A stretch of DNA of 24,788 nucleotides from TMED27 sp963922705 (GTDB taxonomy: Bacteria > Pseudomonadota > Alphaproteobacteria > Micavibrionales > Micavibrionaceae): NCBI GenBank assembly GCA_963922705.1, contig CAWUJS010000024.1:1-24788 (forward strand). The letters run 5' to 3'. Position numbers and translations under genes: made by a program. Under the pieces are notes generated by a model, which searched no databases, was not told where the DNA came from, and worked only from the letters and a program-made list of their open reading frames with translations. Positions 15,201 through 21,391 of the stretch are shown here, one piece after another (the stretch's first letter is position 1; every line of letters starts with the position of its first letter).

Positions 15201-15437
15201 TTCACCATCAGGCAGTCCACGCAGATCAATGCGGTTATCTTCTATGCCTGTATTTTCAAGAAAAGCTCCTGCACGCGCATAGCCAAGCCGCATTCTTTTG
15301 ACAAAGTCTTGCAATACCGATTTTTGCAAAAACGTTTTATTTTGCAACGTTTCAGATGCGTATGCGGAATCAAAAGCATATAAAGACATGCAACATGAGA
15401 GAAGCTGTAGCAATTTTGCATTGATTCGAGAGGGCAT
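12279..15437 (-). CDS. Usher-like outer-membrane protein with SdrD-like, carboxypeptidase-regulatory-like and SPOR-like parts
   Basis: 1052 aa. A signal peptide (about 1-27, cut after SAYA) is followed by a globular N-terminal region. Near 305-400 a segment resembles non-classical chaperone-usher proteins: EVGDVQPTRIPIIGN, then FPGWDVELYRDNSLLAF...GFYSFDNI. Residues about 410-730 alternate polar and aromatic residues with many R/Y/F/N strands, as in a beta-barrel. Near 733-790 there is an SdrD-B-like repeat with a possible Ca2+ loop (FLDKNGDKIFNGEDEPI). Near 827-886 lies a carboxypeptidase-regulatory-like beta domain (GPDGFYLFSLVPPGRYALVV). Residues about 1007-1040 (ALRVGLGSANIDDAYNRC) resemble a SPOR domain. 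It diverges from a DUF4402 pilin-like gene, so it probably exports or anchors that subunit. No chaperone gene is visible. No clear ribosome site. Confidence 0.7.
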   Translation of the reverse strand: MPSRINAKLLQLLSCCMSLYAFDSAYASETLQNKTFLQKSVLQDFVKRMRLGYARAGAFLENTGIEDNRIDLRGLPDGEILILAVRLKDATDLEGSIFAEIQNRQIYLSLNDLFSLLSFPIKYNPETRIYSGWYIRENRLFSMDIDAALVVANGQEYKVFERDMIQKGDDIYVTLQSAQVWFGLELKPDIGSQLVHLDADPPLPIMERIARRKLKKRNESEKPVTLPRGDDEYDLISFPQIDVSTRTNYRRPESGESETNRFLNIRTAGEFAYGTLATSLSANDEDQLTNVRATYLQESANPELLGDLKARRFEVGDVQPTRIPIIGNAPPETGIRITNADLLSRQNLPSTQISGYIFPGWDVELYRDNSLLAFAETDDSGFYSFDNIRLFSNLNSFRVVAYGPQGEVREETLSVPFDQNREAEDGNIYDVSLSVQNRNFYDKFDSIDPDANTLHFAGFLETPLTANTALRLGARHRSENNANKTYASAGISTSYDGTLFNATVATDEQAELAAEFVATRQFGSHNFRSDLELATDNFNPGQSDRAVQVFSNRYALEGPFPLKIGDRPRYASSFSYGANSEGNATYSGRLNFNTTYKNFGFNQSLLYNDGTAFANEQFDSETSITGSSGKNSFRGTANYNIRPESNLEGLFASWRRRISPDLESQLEYGYTLEDNISRLSGQLNWRPETVTITPRVRYDNTGNIEATVNTRFGVTRNPDPGEFVFTRDFVTGNGTINVFVFLDKNGDKIFNGEDEPIEDARVLAPQNGGGANTDENGIAFLSALRPNVITDVYVEVGSLEDPFWIPGDKGVSIMPRTGTNARVDIPIHNSGEIDGTIYGRASDGSSAALRNITLHLHNEDGKIEQKTRAGPDGFYLFSLVPPGRYALVVADAGLPEDVRRPRPQFVEVGYDGTTIFGNDIFLEMGKPDIPTAILADLDDYKAYHPHIDFDNNDYKIALNLGQYQSRLLTSFMWYRLKTRYAQILTDTHLYVPPSQSYALPKTGQHALRVGLGSANIDDAYNRCKALVTRGFYCKVEVYPTAGHKKLADASQL

Positions 15438-15735
15438 AAAAACTGAAATCGCGATTCATTAAAGGTAAAATATAAACGCAATACCCAATCTAAGCATATT
15501 CACAAGTTTCTAACAATCAAAATACTGCAATATGACCAGCAAATGTTAGATTTTATACAAATTTAAGAAATTTCTTGTTTGTTTCTTATTGAATTAAGAA
15601 TGATTTAATCATTTTCTTGTGATAATGTTTATAGAGGTAAGATTGAATTGGGATCATGATTTTATCTTTGTTGAGTAACTTAGGAAAAGCTTTCAACATG
15701 TCTTGAAGACAAAAACTTAAAAGGAGAAACCTACC
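15438..15735. promoter_or_regulatory. Divergent AT-rich regulatory region between usher-like and DUF4402 genes
   Basis: About 298 bp without a gene. It holds a perfect 12-bp palindrome AAGAAATTTCTT (15565-15576) and a nearby dyad AATGAT-TTA-ATCATT (about 15599-15613). Either could be an operator for the fimbria-like pair. A strong AAAAGGAG ribosome site lies 9 nt before the DUF4402 ATG. Exact promoters cannot be fixed by eye in such AT-rich DNA. Confidence 0.35.
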
Positions 15736-16332
15736 ATGAACTTTTCTACAATTAAAAAACTGAGCGTGACGAGTGCAGTAGCACTAGCACTTGGATTCGG
15801 CAGTATGCATGCGCATGCGCAAAGCGTGGCTGTTGGTACAACATTTACAACTGCCGCCGCCCTGGCTGTAACAGACGTTGCAGACATGGCTTTTGGAACA
15901 TACGCCATTAACGTATCAGGTGGTGATACCCTAGCATTAACGATAGTAGGCGCAACCGCTACTGGTACAGCGGCGGCGACTACTTGTACCGGTGCAGTTG
16001 ATCCTGGGTCAACATGTACGGAAGTTACCGCTCCTGCAACCACAGGCGGTGTTAACGTTGACGTGCCAGTTAACGGGACGGTTGTGCAAATCTCTGGAAG
16101 CGTAACAACAGACTTCGCGGATGCAAACCTTTCTCTAGGGACACTAACATATACACACGGTGCGGTTTCGGGCGGCGCGTTACCAACAGCCTTTGATGGT
16201 ACAACAGTGACTATCGCAGCAGCAGCTACACCTGAATTTGTAGGGCTTGGTGGAACGCTATCCATTACTGGCAACCCTGCAGCGGCTACAACTTTCAACG
16301 ATGCTGAAGTTACCTTTAACGTATCTTACTAA
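15736..16332 (+). CDS. DUF4402 pilin-like exported protein
   Basis: 198 aa. The signal peptide is at 1-28 (MNFSTIKKLSVTSAVALALG, cut after HAHA). The mature chain is rich in Ala/Thr/Val/Gly with predicted short beta strands. ALAVTDVADMAFGTYAI matches the first conserved strand of DUF4402 proteins (usually ...DLDFGT), and the end DAEVTFNVSY matches their last strand. Two cysteines at about 83 and 93 could form a disulfide. DUF4402 proteins are thought to be fimbria-like surface subunits. It has a strong ribosome site and its own terminator, consistent with an abundant structural protein. The divergent usher-like gene is a likely partner. Confidence 0.8.
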   Translation: MNFSTIKKLSVTSAVALALGFGSMHAHAQSVAVGTTFTTAAALAVTDVADMAFGTYAINVSGGDTLALTIVGATATGTAAATTCTGAVDPGSTCTEVTAPATTGGVNVDVPVNGTVVQISGSVTTDFADANLSLGTLTYTHGAVSGGALPTAFDGTTVTIAAAATPEFVGLGGTLSITGNPAAATTFNDAEVTFNVSY

Positions 16333-16363
16333 GCCGTAAGATCAGAAATATTTTTCAAAGATA

Positions 16364-16391
16364 AAAAGGCGGCCTGCTAAAGCCGCCTTTT
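16364..16391 (+). terminator. Rho-independent terminator after the DUF4402 gene
   Basis: A 10-bp perfect stem AAAAGGCGGC/GCCGCCTTTT with an 8-nt loop lies 31 nt after the stop codon. The T run at the end of the stem, followed by TGTAAATTTTTT, fits an intrinsic terminator. Confidence 0.88.
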
Positions 16392-16459
16392 GTAAATTTT
16401 TTGAATTTTTAGATGACAGTTTTCAAATTATGATGTAAATCTTTCTGAAATTTTGGTCA

Positions 16460-16742
16460 GCCGCGGTAGCTCAGTGGTAGAGCGCGTCATTGGTAAATAA
16501 AATTGCCTGCTCACTTGGAAACAAATGAGATTAAACTGTTCAAATTCGGGGAAACCTTTTACATGGCAATCCCGAGCTAAGCCCCTAAAGGGGGAAAGTG
16601 TAGAGACTAGATGGACAGCATCTAAGGCCCGCAAGGCTACGATGAAGGGATAGTCCAGACTACAAACACAAAAAAAGTGGCAGCGAAAGCTGTAGTAGTA
16701 AGAATGACGAGGCCGAGAGTTCAATTCTCTCTCGTGGCACCA
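16460..16742 (+). tRNA. tRNA-Thr(GGU), split by a group I intron
   Basis: Exon 1 is 16460-16494 and exon 2 is 16703-16742. Joined, they give a 75-nt cloverleaf with encoded CCA. The acceptor GCCGCGG pairs with TCGTGGC (two G-U). The D arm is GCTC-AGTGGTA-GAGC, the anticodon stem CGTCA/TGACG is perfect, and the T arm is GAGAG-TTCAATT-CTCTC. The joined anticodon loop TTGGTAA gives anticodon GGU, as in E. coli tRNA-Thr(GGU), and G1-C72, C2-G71, G35 and U36 are threonine identity features. Without removal of the 208-nt insert the anticodon arm cannot form. ACC and ACT codons in this window would need this tRNA unless another copy exists. Confidence 0.9.
16495..16702 (+). ncRNA. Group I self-splicing intron (IC3-like) in tRNA-Thr
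   Basis: 208 nt, no ORF, inserted between tRNA positions 36 and 37. The exon ends in U and the intron ends in G, as group I splicing needs. Visible pairings: P1, guide GCC (16505-16507) with anticodon GGU; P2, CTCACTTG/CAAATGAG with a GAAA loop (16510-16529); P3, CTGTTC (16536) with GGACAG (16613); P4, TTCGGG (16545) with CCCGAG (16571); P6, CCCC-TAAA-GGGG (16582-16593); P7, GACTA (16605) with TAGTC (16651), the guanosine-binding site; P8, CATC/GATG; P9, CAGC-GAAA-GCTG (16681-16692). The core strings GTGTAGAGACTAGA and ATAGTCCAG match my memory of the Azoarcus tRNA-Ile(CAU) intron, which is about the same length. Confidence 0.93.
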
Positions 16743-17259
16743 TTTGCATAACGAAAATCGATTTCTAAAGTTTTTTCATCTCACGAAACCCTTAGTTTCC
16801 AAGCCTTTCAGAAGAAAAGCCCTGAGACTCCACCCTTCTGAAAATAGCCGATTTTTGGCCCAATTTTGTCTCTAAACGCCGATTTTTCTCTTTCGAATGA
16901 TTTGATTTTTAGACCATTTAGCCTCACCCTAATAATATTACTCAATTTCATTTTTGTTCATAAACTCACTTTTTGTTCTTTATTTAATTTTTAATTTTGC
17001 TAGATGTTTAGTCCCACGGTGTGGTGAAGTGGGTTGATTTTAATGGCTTTTTCATGCGTGATTTTTGTTCGCACCAAAATAAAAGATAAAAACAGGGTAA
17101 CTTGAGTAAAAACCAGCACAAAAAATATAAGTTATTGATTTTAAATACAAAAAAAGGAGGAAATTTTCGTTTTGTCAACTGCGCAGCACCATTTTGTTTT
17201 TTTGATCCTGAAGATCCACGCGTACATGGCGATTGCATTTGGATTTAAGAGCCCGATTT
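16743..17259. other. AT-rich gap without a recognisable gene
   Basis: More than 500 bp with T- and A-rich stretches. A strong-looking AAAGGAGG box at 17153-17160 is followed by a TTG-initiated frame that overlaps the transposase scrap in antisense, so I do not accept it as a gene. An opposite-strand frame (17008-17238) is equally unconvincing. The stretch may be decayed mobile DNA or hold an RNA I cannot recognise. Confidence 0.5.
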
Positions 17260-17346
17260 TTAATACAATACCTTCATCCCCGCGGCGAAGCAAACCAAAG
17301 GTTTTCTATTGCCAACACCTCCAACATAACGCTCGTCCACTTCGAT
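17260..17346 (-). pseudogene. Possible IS1595-type transposase scrap
   Basis: Between two stop codons the minus strand encodes a 28-residue piece starting IEVDERYVGG. This resembles the VEVDETYIGGK block around a catalytic Asp of IS1595/ISXO2-family transposases. Nothing else of the enzyme remains. A short palindrome-like TAGGCTCAGGACCTA (17353-17367) sits just outside it. With so short a match the call is tentative. Confidence 0.3.
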
Positions 17347-17405
17347 TTAATTTAGGCTCAGGACCTATAAAAAAATAATATCTTTCTCGCAAAAATAGGA
17401 ACCTG

Positions 17406-17500
17406 CTATAGTCGTTTGAGTTTAAAACCGGACACGCATCGATGCCGAAGGCAGGACGCAGGCGAAGCGAAGCCAATATCGTTCGGCTTTTTCAAAATGG
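17406..17500 (+). repeat. Third copy of the intergenic repeat, before cysE
   Basis: It starts CTATAGT and continues with TTTAAAACCGGACAC and CGTTCGGCTTTTTCAAAATGG. The last ~21 bp agree almost fully with copy B (1351-1412), and the first ~35 bp resemble copies A and B. Between the conserved ends lies a longer variable centre with GCCGAAGGCAGGACGC and GGCGAAGCGAAGCC. It lies about 40 nt upstream of cysE. Confidence 0.65.
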
Positions 17501-17541
17501 AACAAATATATACTACAGGAAAACAACACAGGTGTTAAAGA

Positions 17542-18246
17542 ATGATAGAAACCATTAAATCAATTCAAAAACGCGATCCGGCCAGCCCGACATTTCTGGA
17601 GGTTTTTTTCGCTTACAATGGTTTTCATGCGCTTGTCTGGCATAAACTTTCAAATCAGCTTTGGAAATTCAAGCTCTTTGCACTAGCAAGGTTTTTCTCA
17701 AATATTGGACGCATGCTAACCGGTATAGAAATCCACCCTGAAGCAAACATCGGAAAACGTCTCTTTATTGACCACGGCACAGGTGTCGTTATAGGACAAA
17801 CTGCTATAATACGTAATGACGTTACCATTTATCATGGCGTTACACTGGGCGGCGTAGGACGCGCCGATGATGTAAGCGGTAAGCGGCACCCGACTATTGA
17901 GGATGGTGCAATGATTGGTTCCGGCGCACAAGTGCTTGGTAATATAGTAATCGGTAAAGGGGCGCGGATCGGTTCCAACTCTGTCGTTACCAATGACATC
18001 CCTGATGGCTGTACGGCAATTGGCATTCCCGCCCGTGTCATCAGTAAGTGCGACGGGATAGAACGCGGCTATGGCCTTCCTTCACGCAAAGAGATTGATA
18101 ATTTTGCCAACACGCTTGATGGTGTTATGGTCGATATTGAACGTATCAAACAAAAATTAGGTCTTGAGAGTAAGCACGATTCCGATGCCACCGCAAGCGC
18201 GTCCGCATGGCAGCGCGGTGAGGAAGATGACAATGCGTTAGAGTGA
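17542..18246 (+). CDS. cysE: Serine O-acetyltransferase
   Basis: 234 aa, the short form of CysE/EpsC. It acetylates L-serine with acetyl-CoA to give O-acetylserine, the first step of cysteine synthesis. The left-handed beta-helix of hexapeptide repeats covers about residues 63-170. DHGTGVVIGQTA carries Asp77/His78, and KRHPTIEDG carries His116, matching the catalytic histidines of the E. coli enzyme. GIPARVISK closes the helix. The ~60-residue C-terminal extension is hydrophilic and ends acidic (GEEDDNALE) rather than in the Ile that in many CysE proteins binds O-acetylserine sulfhydrylase, so complex formation is doubtful. AGGTG lies about 11 nt before the ATG. Confidence 0.92.
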   Translation: MIETIKSIQKRDPASPTFLEVFFAYNGFHALVWHKLSNQLWKFKLFALARFFSNIGRMLTGIEIHPEANIGKRLFIDHGTGVVIGQTAIIRNDVTIYHGVTLGGVGRADDVSGKRHPTIEDGAMIGSGAQVLGNIVIGKGARIGSNSVVTNDIPDGCTAIGIPARVISKCDGIERGYGLPSRKEIDNFANTLDGVMVDIERIKQKLGLESKHDSDATASASAWQRGEEDDNALE

Positions 18247-18309
18247 GAATGACTGTAAACAGCTATTCACAACGGTACAACACTCATTACTCATTGATGC
18301 TTCACAAAG

Positions 18310-19341
18310 CTATTGCGTTACAAGACACGCGCCGGGAGCTTTCGCCTTAATAGATGTGCAAATCTTTGTCGCGCTGTCTTTGGCCATTGGTCCGGCCTGA
18401 ATGCGGAAGAACACACCGCGGGAACCAAGGTCAGCCCGTTCTACGCGGTATTTTGTACCTGATAGCTCTGCCGGATATTTTTTGCTCAACTTTGCCCACT
18501 CACTTCCTGCCGCCGCCGCATCCTTGATACTTGCGAGCTGAACGAAATGTGATCCGGGGCGAATGTCAAACCCGCCAGCTGCAGGCTCAACCGCCGCCGC
18601 TTTTTTTGCTGGTTCGGGGTTAACTTTGGCGATAACAGCCTCTTGTGGCGCATCTTTTTTCTCTAATGCTTCGCGCGCAAACTCGATTGTATCCGGTGAT
18701 GACCCGGGCTTAAAGAGAGTTTCTGGCTTTTCAAGCGGTGTGTTGATTGGCGGCACAGGCTGCTCTTCTTGCGCTTGCGGCATTTGAGGTTCTTGCAATT
18801 CACGCTCAAGCCTGCGGTTGACTTCCGCTTTTGCGATCACCGCATCAAGCGTCTCTCCACTGCTATCTTGCGGAATGCGCTGGACGCCTGTTGCCTGCTC
18901 AATGAGGGAGGTCGTATCCATTGCAGAACGGCGTGCCTCGGATTCCTGAATAATGCGCTCTGCCTCTGCTGCGAAAGCTTCCAGGCGGTCTACGGGCTCT
19001 TCTTCTGCGAGTAAGTTCTCAATATTTGTGACTTCCTGCGCATTTGGGTTCCTTAAGGATGAATAGACAGTGCTATCTTGAAACGGGACATTCATACCGC
19101 CGCGATCTGTTGGCAATTCTTTAAATGCCATGGTTTCTGCCTGTATAACCGGGATATCTGCTGCCTCTTCAGAAGATGGGTAGCTTGCGATGATCACAGC
19201 AGCGAAAGCAGCACCGCTTAATAACAGCACAGCCGTTGCAAAGATCGGATTTTTGAGTTTACTTTGAATGGCACCCAATATTTTATTCTGGGATGCGTTG
19301 TAATTGTCGTAGTTGAAATTGTCATAGTTACTCTTGTTCAT
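18310..19341 (-). CDS. SPOR-domain membrane protein
   Basis: 343 aa. A short Asn/Tyr-rich cytoplasmic head (DNFNYDNYN) is followed by a single membrane span near 33-54 (FATAVLLLSGAAFAAVIIAS), then a long Glu/Pro/Ala-rich periplasmic linker (about 60-255). The C-terminal SPOR domain is at about 262-343 (SHFVQLASIKDAAAAGSEW, GVFFRIQAGPM). SPOR domains bind denuded peptidoglycan at division sites, so a cell-envelope or division role is likely. A clear AAAGG lies 8 nt before the ATG. It follows dgt by 45 nt. From memory, argS usually sits between dgt and this type of gene in alphaproteobacteria, and it is absent here. Confidence 0.88.
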   Translation of the reverse strand: MNKSNYDNFNYDNYNASQNKILGAIQSKLKNPIFATAVLLLSGAAFAAVIIASYPSSEEAADIPVIQAETMAFKELPTDRGGMNVPFQDSTVYSSLRNPNAQEVTNIENLLAEEEPVDRLEAFAAEAERIIQESEARRSAMDTTSLIEQATGVQRIPQDSSGETLDAVIAKAEVNRRLERELQEPQMPQAQEEQPVPPINTPLEKPETLFKPGSSPDTIEFAREALEKKDAPQEAVIAKVNPEPAKKAAAVEPAAGGFDIRPGSHFVQLASIKDAAAAGSEWAKLSKKYPAELSGTKYRVERADLGSRGVFFRIQAGPMAKDSATKICTSIKAKAPGACLVTQ

Positions 19342-19386
19342 CGCTCAAACCTTTGCTGAATGTCTAAAATCTAATTCATGTTATTA

Positions 19387-20613
19387 TTAGCGCAAATCCC
19401 AGTAGAGATCAAAAAGTCTCTCATGTTCTCTGATCGCATAGCGATCTGTCATTCCCGCAATATAGTCACAGACAATACGGGCGCGTATCTGTTCATTATC
19501 AACGCCTCCGGCGCTTTTAACGCGCTCTTGCCAGTTATCAGGAAGGACTTTATAATTTTTCGTAAAAGCTGTGAATAAATCTGTAATAATTTTTTCAACC
19601 TTTAAATGAATACGTTCAATCGTGTAATGACGGTACATGCGGTCAAATAGAAATGCACGCAACTCATCGACTTGCCGACGCATATCATCACTGAAAACAA
19701 CCATTTGATGCCCGGCGGCGCGGATATCCTCGGCGCTTTGTGGGTTTAAATCATGCAGTCTTGATTCGCTTGTACGCAGAACATCATTGACCATCGCACC
19801 GATCATTTTACGGATTGTCTCATTCACCATATAACGCTCGGACAGTGCGCCATATTCTTTACGGACATCCTGCATGACCTTTGCCAATAATGGCACGTCT
19901 TCCAGTTCTTTAAGTGTAAATAATCCGGCGCGAAGACCGTCCTCAACATCGTGATTATTATAGGCAATATCATCGGAAATGGCGGCGACTTGAGCCTCTA
20001 CGGACGCATAGGATTCCAGCTCCAGATCTATCTGATCCTGTAATTCCCGCACGGCGATATGCACCTCACCCAAATCATTCGGACCGTAAAGAGGGCCGTT
20101 ATGTTTGACAACTCCCTCAAGGGTTTCCCATGTCAGGTTCAAGCCATTCCAGTTCGGGTATTTACGCTCTAAGGTTGTCAGCACCCGCAAAGATTGATCA
20201 TTATGCTCAAACCCGCCATAAGGTTCCATGCATTTGGAAAGATAATCCTCGCCGATATGGGCAAAGGGTGTGTGCCCCAGATCATGCGCCAATGCAATTC
20301 CTTCGGCCAAGTCTTCATTGACCATTAATTCGCGTGCAATGGATCGGGTAATTTGCGCGACCTCCAACGTATGCGTCAGGCGCGTTCTGAAATGGTCGCC
20401 TTCATCGTACACAAAGACCTGGGTTTTGTATTTAAGGCGGCGAAATGCGCTGGCATGAATAATCCTGTCACGGTCGCGTTGAAAGGCATTGCGATGCTCG
20501 CTCGTCGGCTCATCATACACCCGGCCGCGCGAGTTTTCCGGCACGCAAGCATATTTTGCCAAAGGCAGGGCGCAATAATTATAGGATGGTTGTGCAATTT
20601 GGGGTTTGCTCAT
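19387..20613 (-). CDS. dgt: dGTPase-like deoxynucleotide triphosphohydrolase
   Basis: 408 aa. An HD-domain phosphohydrolase that in this family removes triphosphate from dNTPs. The N-terminal signature RGRVYDEPTSEHRNAFQRDR is followed by FRRLKYKTQVFV and RLTHTLEVAQ (first metal His). IALAHDLGHTPFAH carries the HD pair, and ISDDIAYNNHDVEDG carries the downstream metal Asp. It is shorter than E. coli Dgt (about 505 aa), as expected for the general dNTPase-like class. It diverges from erpA across only 27 bp. A weak GAGAG lies 4 nt before the ATG. The SPOR gene follows on the same strand. Confidence 0.93.
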   Translation of the reverse strand: MSKPQIAQPSYNYCALPLAKYACVPENSRGRVYDEPTSEHRNAFQRDRDRIIHASAFRRLKYKTQVFVYDEGDHFRTRLTHTLEVAQITRSIARELMVNEDLAEGIALAHDLGHTPFAHIGEDYLSKCMEPYGGFEHNDQSLRVLTTLERKYPNWNGLNLTWETLEGVVKHNGPLYGPNDLGEVHIAVRELQDQIDLELESYASVEAQVAAISDDIAYNNHDVEDGLRAGLFTLKELEDVPLLAKVMQDVRKEYGALSERYMVNETIRKMIGAMVNDVLRTSESRLHDLNPQSAEDIRAAGHQMVVFSDDMRRQVDELRAFLFDRMYRHYTIERIHLKVEKIITDLFTAFTKNYKVLPDNWQERVKSAGGVDNEQIRARIVCDYIAGMTDRYAIREHERLFDLYWDLR

Positions 20614-20635
20614 ATCACTCTCAAGGCTATATAAT
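20606..20635 (+). promoter_or_regulatory. Putative erpA promoter, possibly leaderless
   Basis: A perfect -10 box TATAAT (20630-20635) ends 5 nt before the erpA ATG, and TTGCTC (20606-20611) lies 18 bp upstream of it. Transcription would start at or just inside the ATG, and no Shine-Dalgarno sequence is placed correctly. The -35 part is weak (3 of 6) and overlaps the first codons of dgt. Confidence 0.4.
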
Positions 20636-20640
20636 AAGAT

Positions 20641-20958
20641 ATGAGCTTAACGATTGATGAGAGCGCAGTAAAGCGCATTAAAACCTTACGCGAACAGCAA
20701 CGTAAAAACGCCTTGATGTTGCGCGTCACCGTTGAAGGCGGCGGCTGTTCCGGGTTTCAATACAAATTGGAGTTGACCGAAGATAAAACCGATAAAGACG
20801 AAATATTTGAAGGGGCGGTTGTCACCGATGATATCTCCCTGCCATTTCTTGACGGGTCAGTGATTAAGTTCGAGCAAGGGATGATCGGATCGGAATTTAA
20901 AATCGAAAATCCGAACGCCGTTTCCGGTTGTGGTTGCGGGACGAGTTTCTCGGTTTAA
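20641..20958 (+). CDS. erpA: A-type iron-sulfur cluster insertion protein
   Basis: 105 aa. An ErpA/IscA-type carrier that passes Fe-S clusters to target enzymes. The three ligand cysteines are present: C36 in GGGCSGFQY and C97/C99 in SGCGCGTSF. Also typical are SLPFLDGSVIKF and GSEFKIENPNA. ErpA and IscA cannot be split by eye. I chose erpA because the gene stands alone beside dgt, a neighbourhood seen in alphaproteobacteria, without isc or suf genes. Its last four bases overlap the end of the convergent PII-like gene. Confidence 0.9.
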   Translation: MSLTIDESAVKRIKTLREQQRKNALMLRVTVEGGGCSGFQYKLELTEDKTDKDEIFEGAVVTDDISLPFLDGSVIKFEQGMIGSEFKIENPNAVSGCGCGTSFSV

Positions 20959-21293
20959 GGCGACCGATCAGAATGGCCAATGTCAATGACTTGCTCAATA
21001 TCCTCAACCCATATAATACCGTCACCCGGCCTTCCTGTCTTTGCAACGTCTTGAATGGTTTTTGTCACTTGGTCAACGGCTTGACCAGGGACAACGATTT
21101 CAATCTGAACTTTGGGTAAAAAATCTGTTACATAGTGCTCCCCTTTACTCGATTGAGGATAACCACCTGTGACCCTATCCAACATCGTTAATTGTTCGTA
21201 ACCCTTTTTCTGCAAAGCATCTCTCACGTTATCAGCTTTAAAAGGCTTAATAACCGTCGTTACTTTTTTCCACTGCTTTTCCATATCGCTCAT
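20955..21293 (-). CDS. Non-canonical PII-like signalling protein
   Basis: 112 aa. The ferredoxin-like PII fold is recognised from VTTVIKPFKADNVRDAL, from YVTDFLPKVQIEIVVPG, and from TGRPGDGIIWVEDI in the B-loop position. Three standard features are missing. The T-loop is shorter and lacks the uridylylated Tyr51 (SSKGEHY replaces the usual GHTELYRGAEY). Lys90 of GDGK is Ile. The C-terminal Arg residues (RVMRIRT) are replaced by QVIDIGH. It therefore probably does not act as classical GlnB/GlnK and may bind another ligand or none. AAAGGA lies 7 nt before the ATG. It diverges from xthA across 98 bp. Confidence 0.82.
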   Translation of the reverse strand: MSDMEKQWKKVTTVIKPFKADNVRDALQKKGYEQLTMLDRVTGGYPQSSKGEHYVTDFLPKVQIEIVVPGQAVDQVTKTIQDVAKTGRPGDGIIWVEDIEQVIDIGHSDRSP

Positions 21294-21361
21294 CGCTCAA
21301 TCCTTTTTGCGTCTATATACTCTTTTAAAACAAAATTTCTTCATGCATGATGCATATAAAT

Positions 21362-21390
21362 TTGAATCGCTTATAAGCATACCTTTAATT
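21362..21390 (+). promoter_or_regulatory. Putative xthA promoter, possibly leaderless
   Basis: TTGAAT (21362-21367) and TTTAAT (21384-21389) are spaced by 16 bp. The expected transcription start, about 7-8 nt downstream, falls at the second in-frame ATG (21398). No ribosome-binding site is visible. A dyad ATGCATGATGCAT lies a little upstream, in the shared region with the PII-like gene. Confidence 0.35.
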
Positions 21391-21391
21391 T

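Noticed and set aside
15717..16298. Long minus-strand frame opposite the DUF4402 gene
   Set aside because: An antisense shadow of an Ala/Thr/Val-rich gene. The plus strand has a signal peptide, ribosome site and terminator.
16428..16724. Minus-strand 98-aa frame across the tRNA-Thr and intron
   Set aside because: It overlaps structured RNA on the other strand and has no coding features.
16940..16985. Two GTTC strings resembling an alphaproteobacterial LexA box
   Set aside because: They are 15 nt apart rather than the 7 nt needed for GTTC-N7-GTTC.
17008..17238. Minus-strand 76-aa frame in the AT-rich gap
   Set aside because: Rich in Phe, Leu, Lys and Cys from low-complexity AT-rich DNA, with no ribosome site or family resemblance.
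17172..17378. Plus-strand 68-aa frame after an AGGAGG box
   Set aside because: The TTG start is 11 nt from the box, composition is poor, and its second half is antisense to the transposase-like piece.
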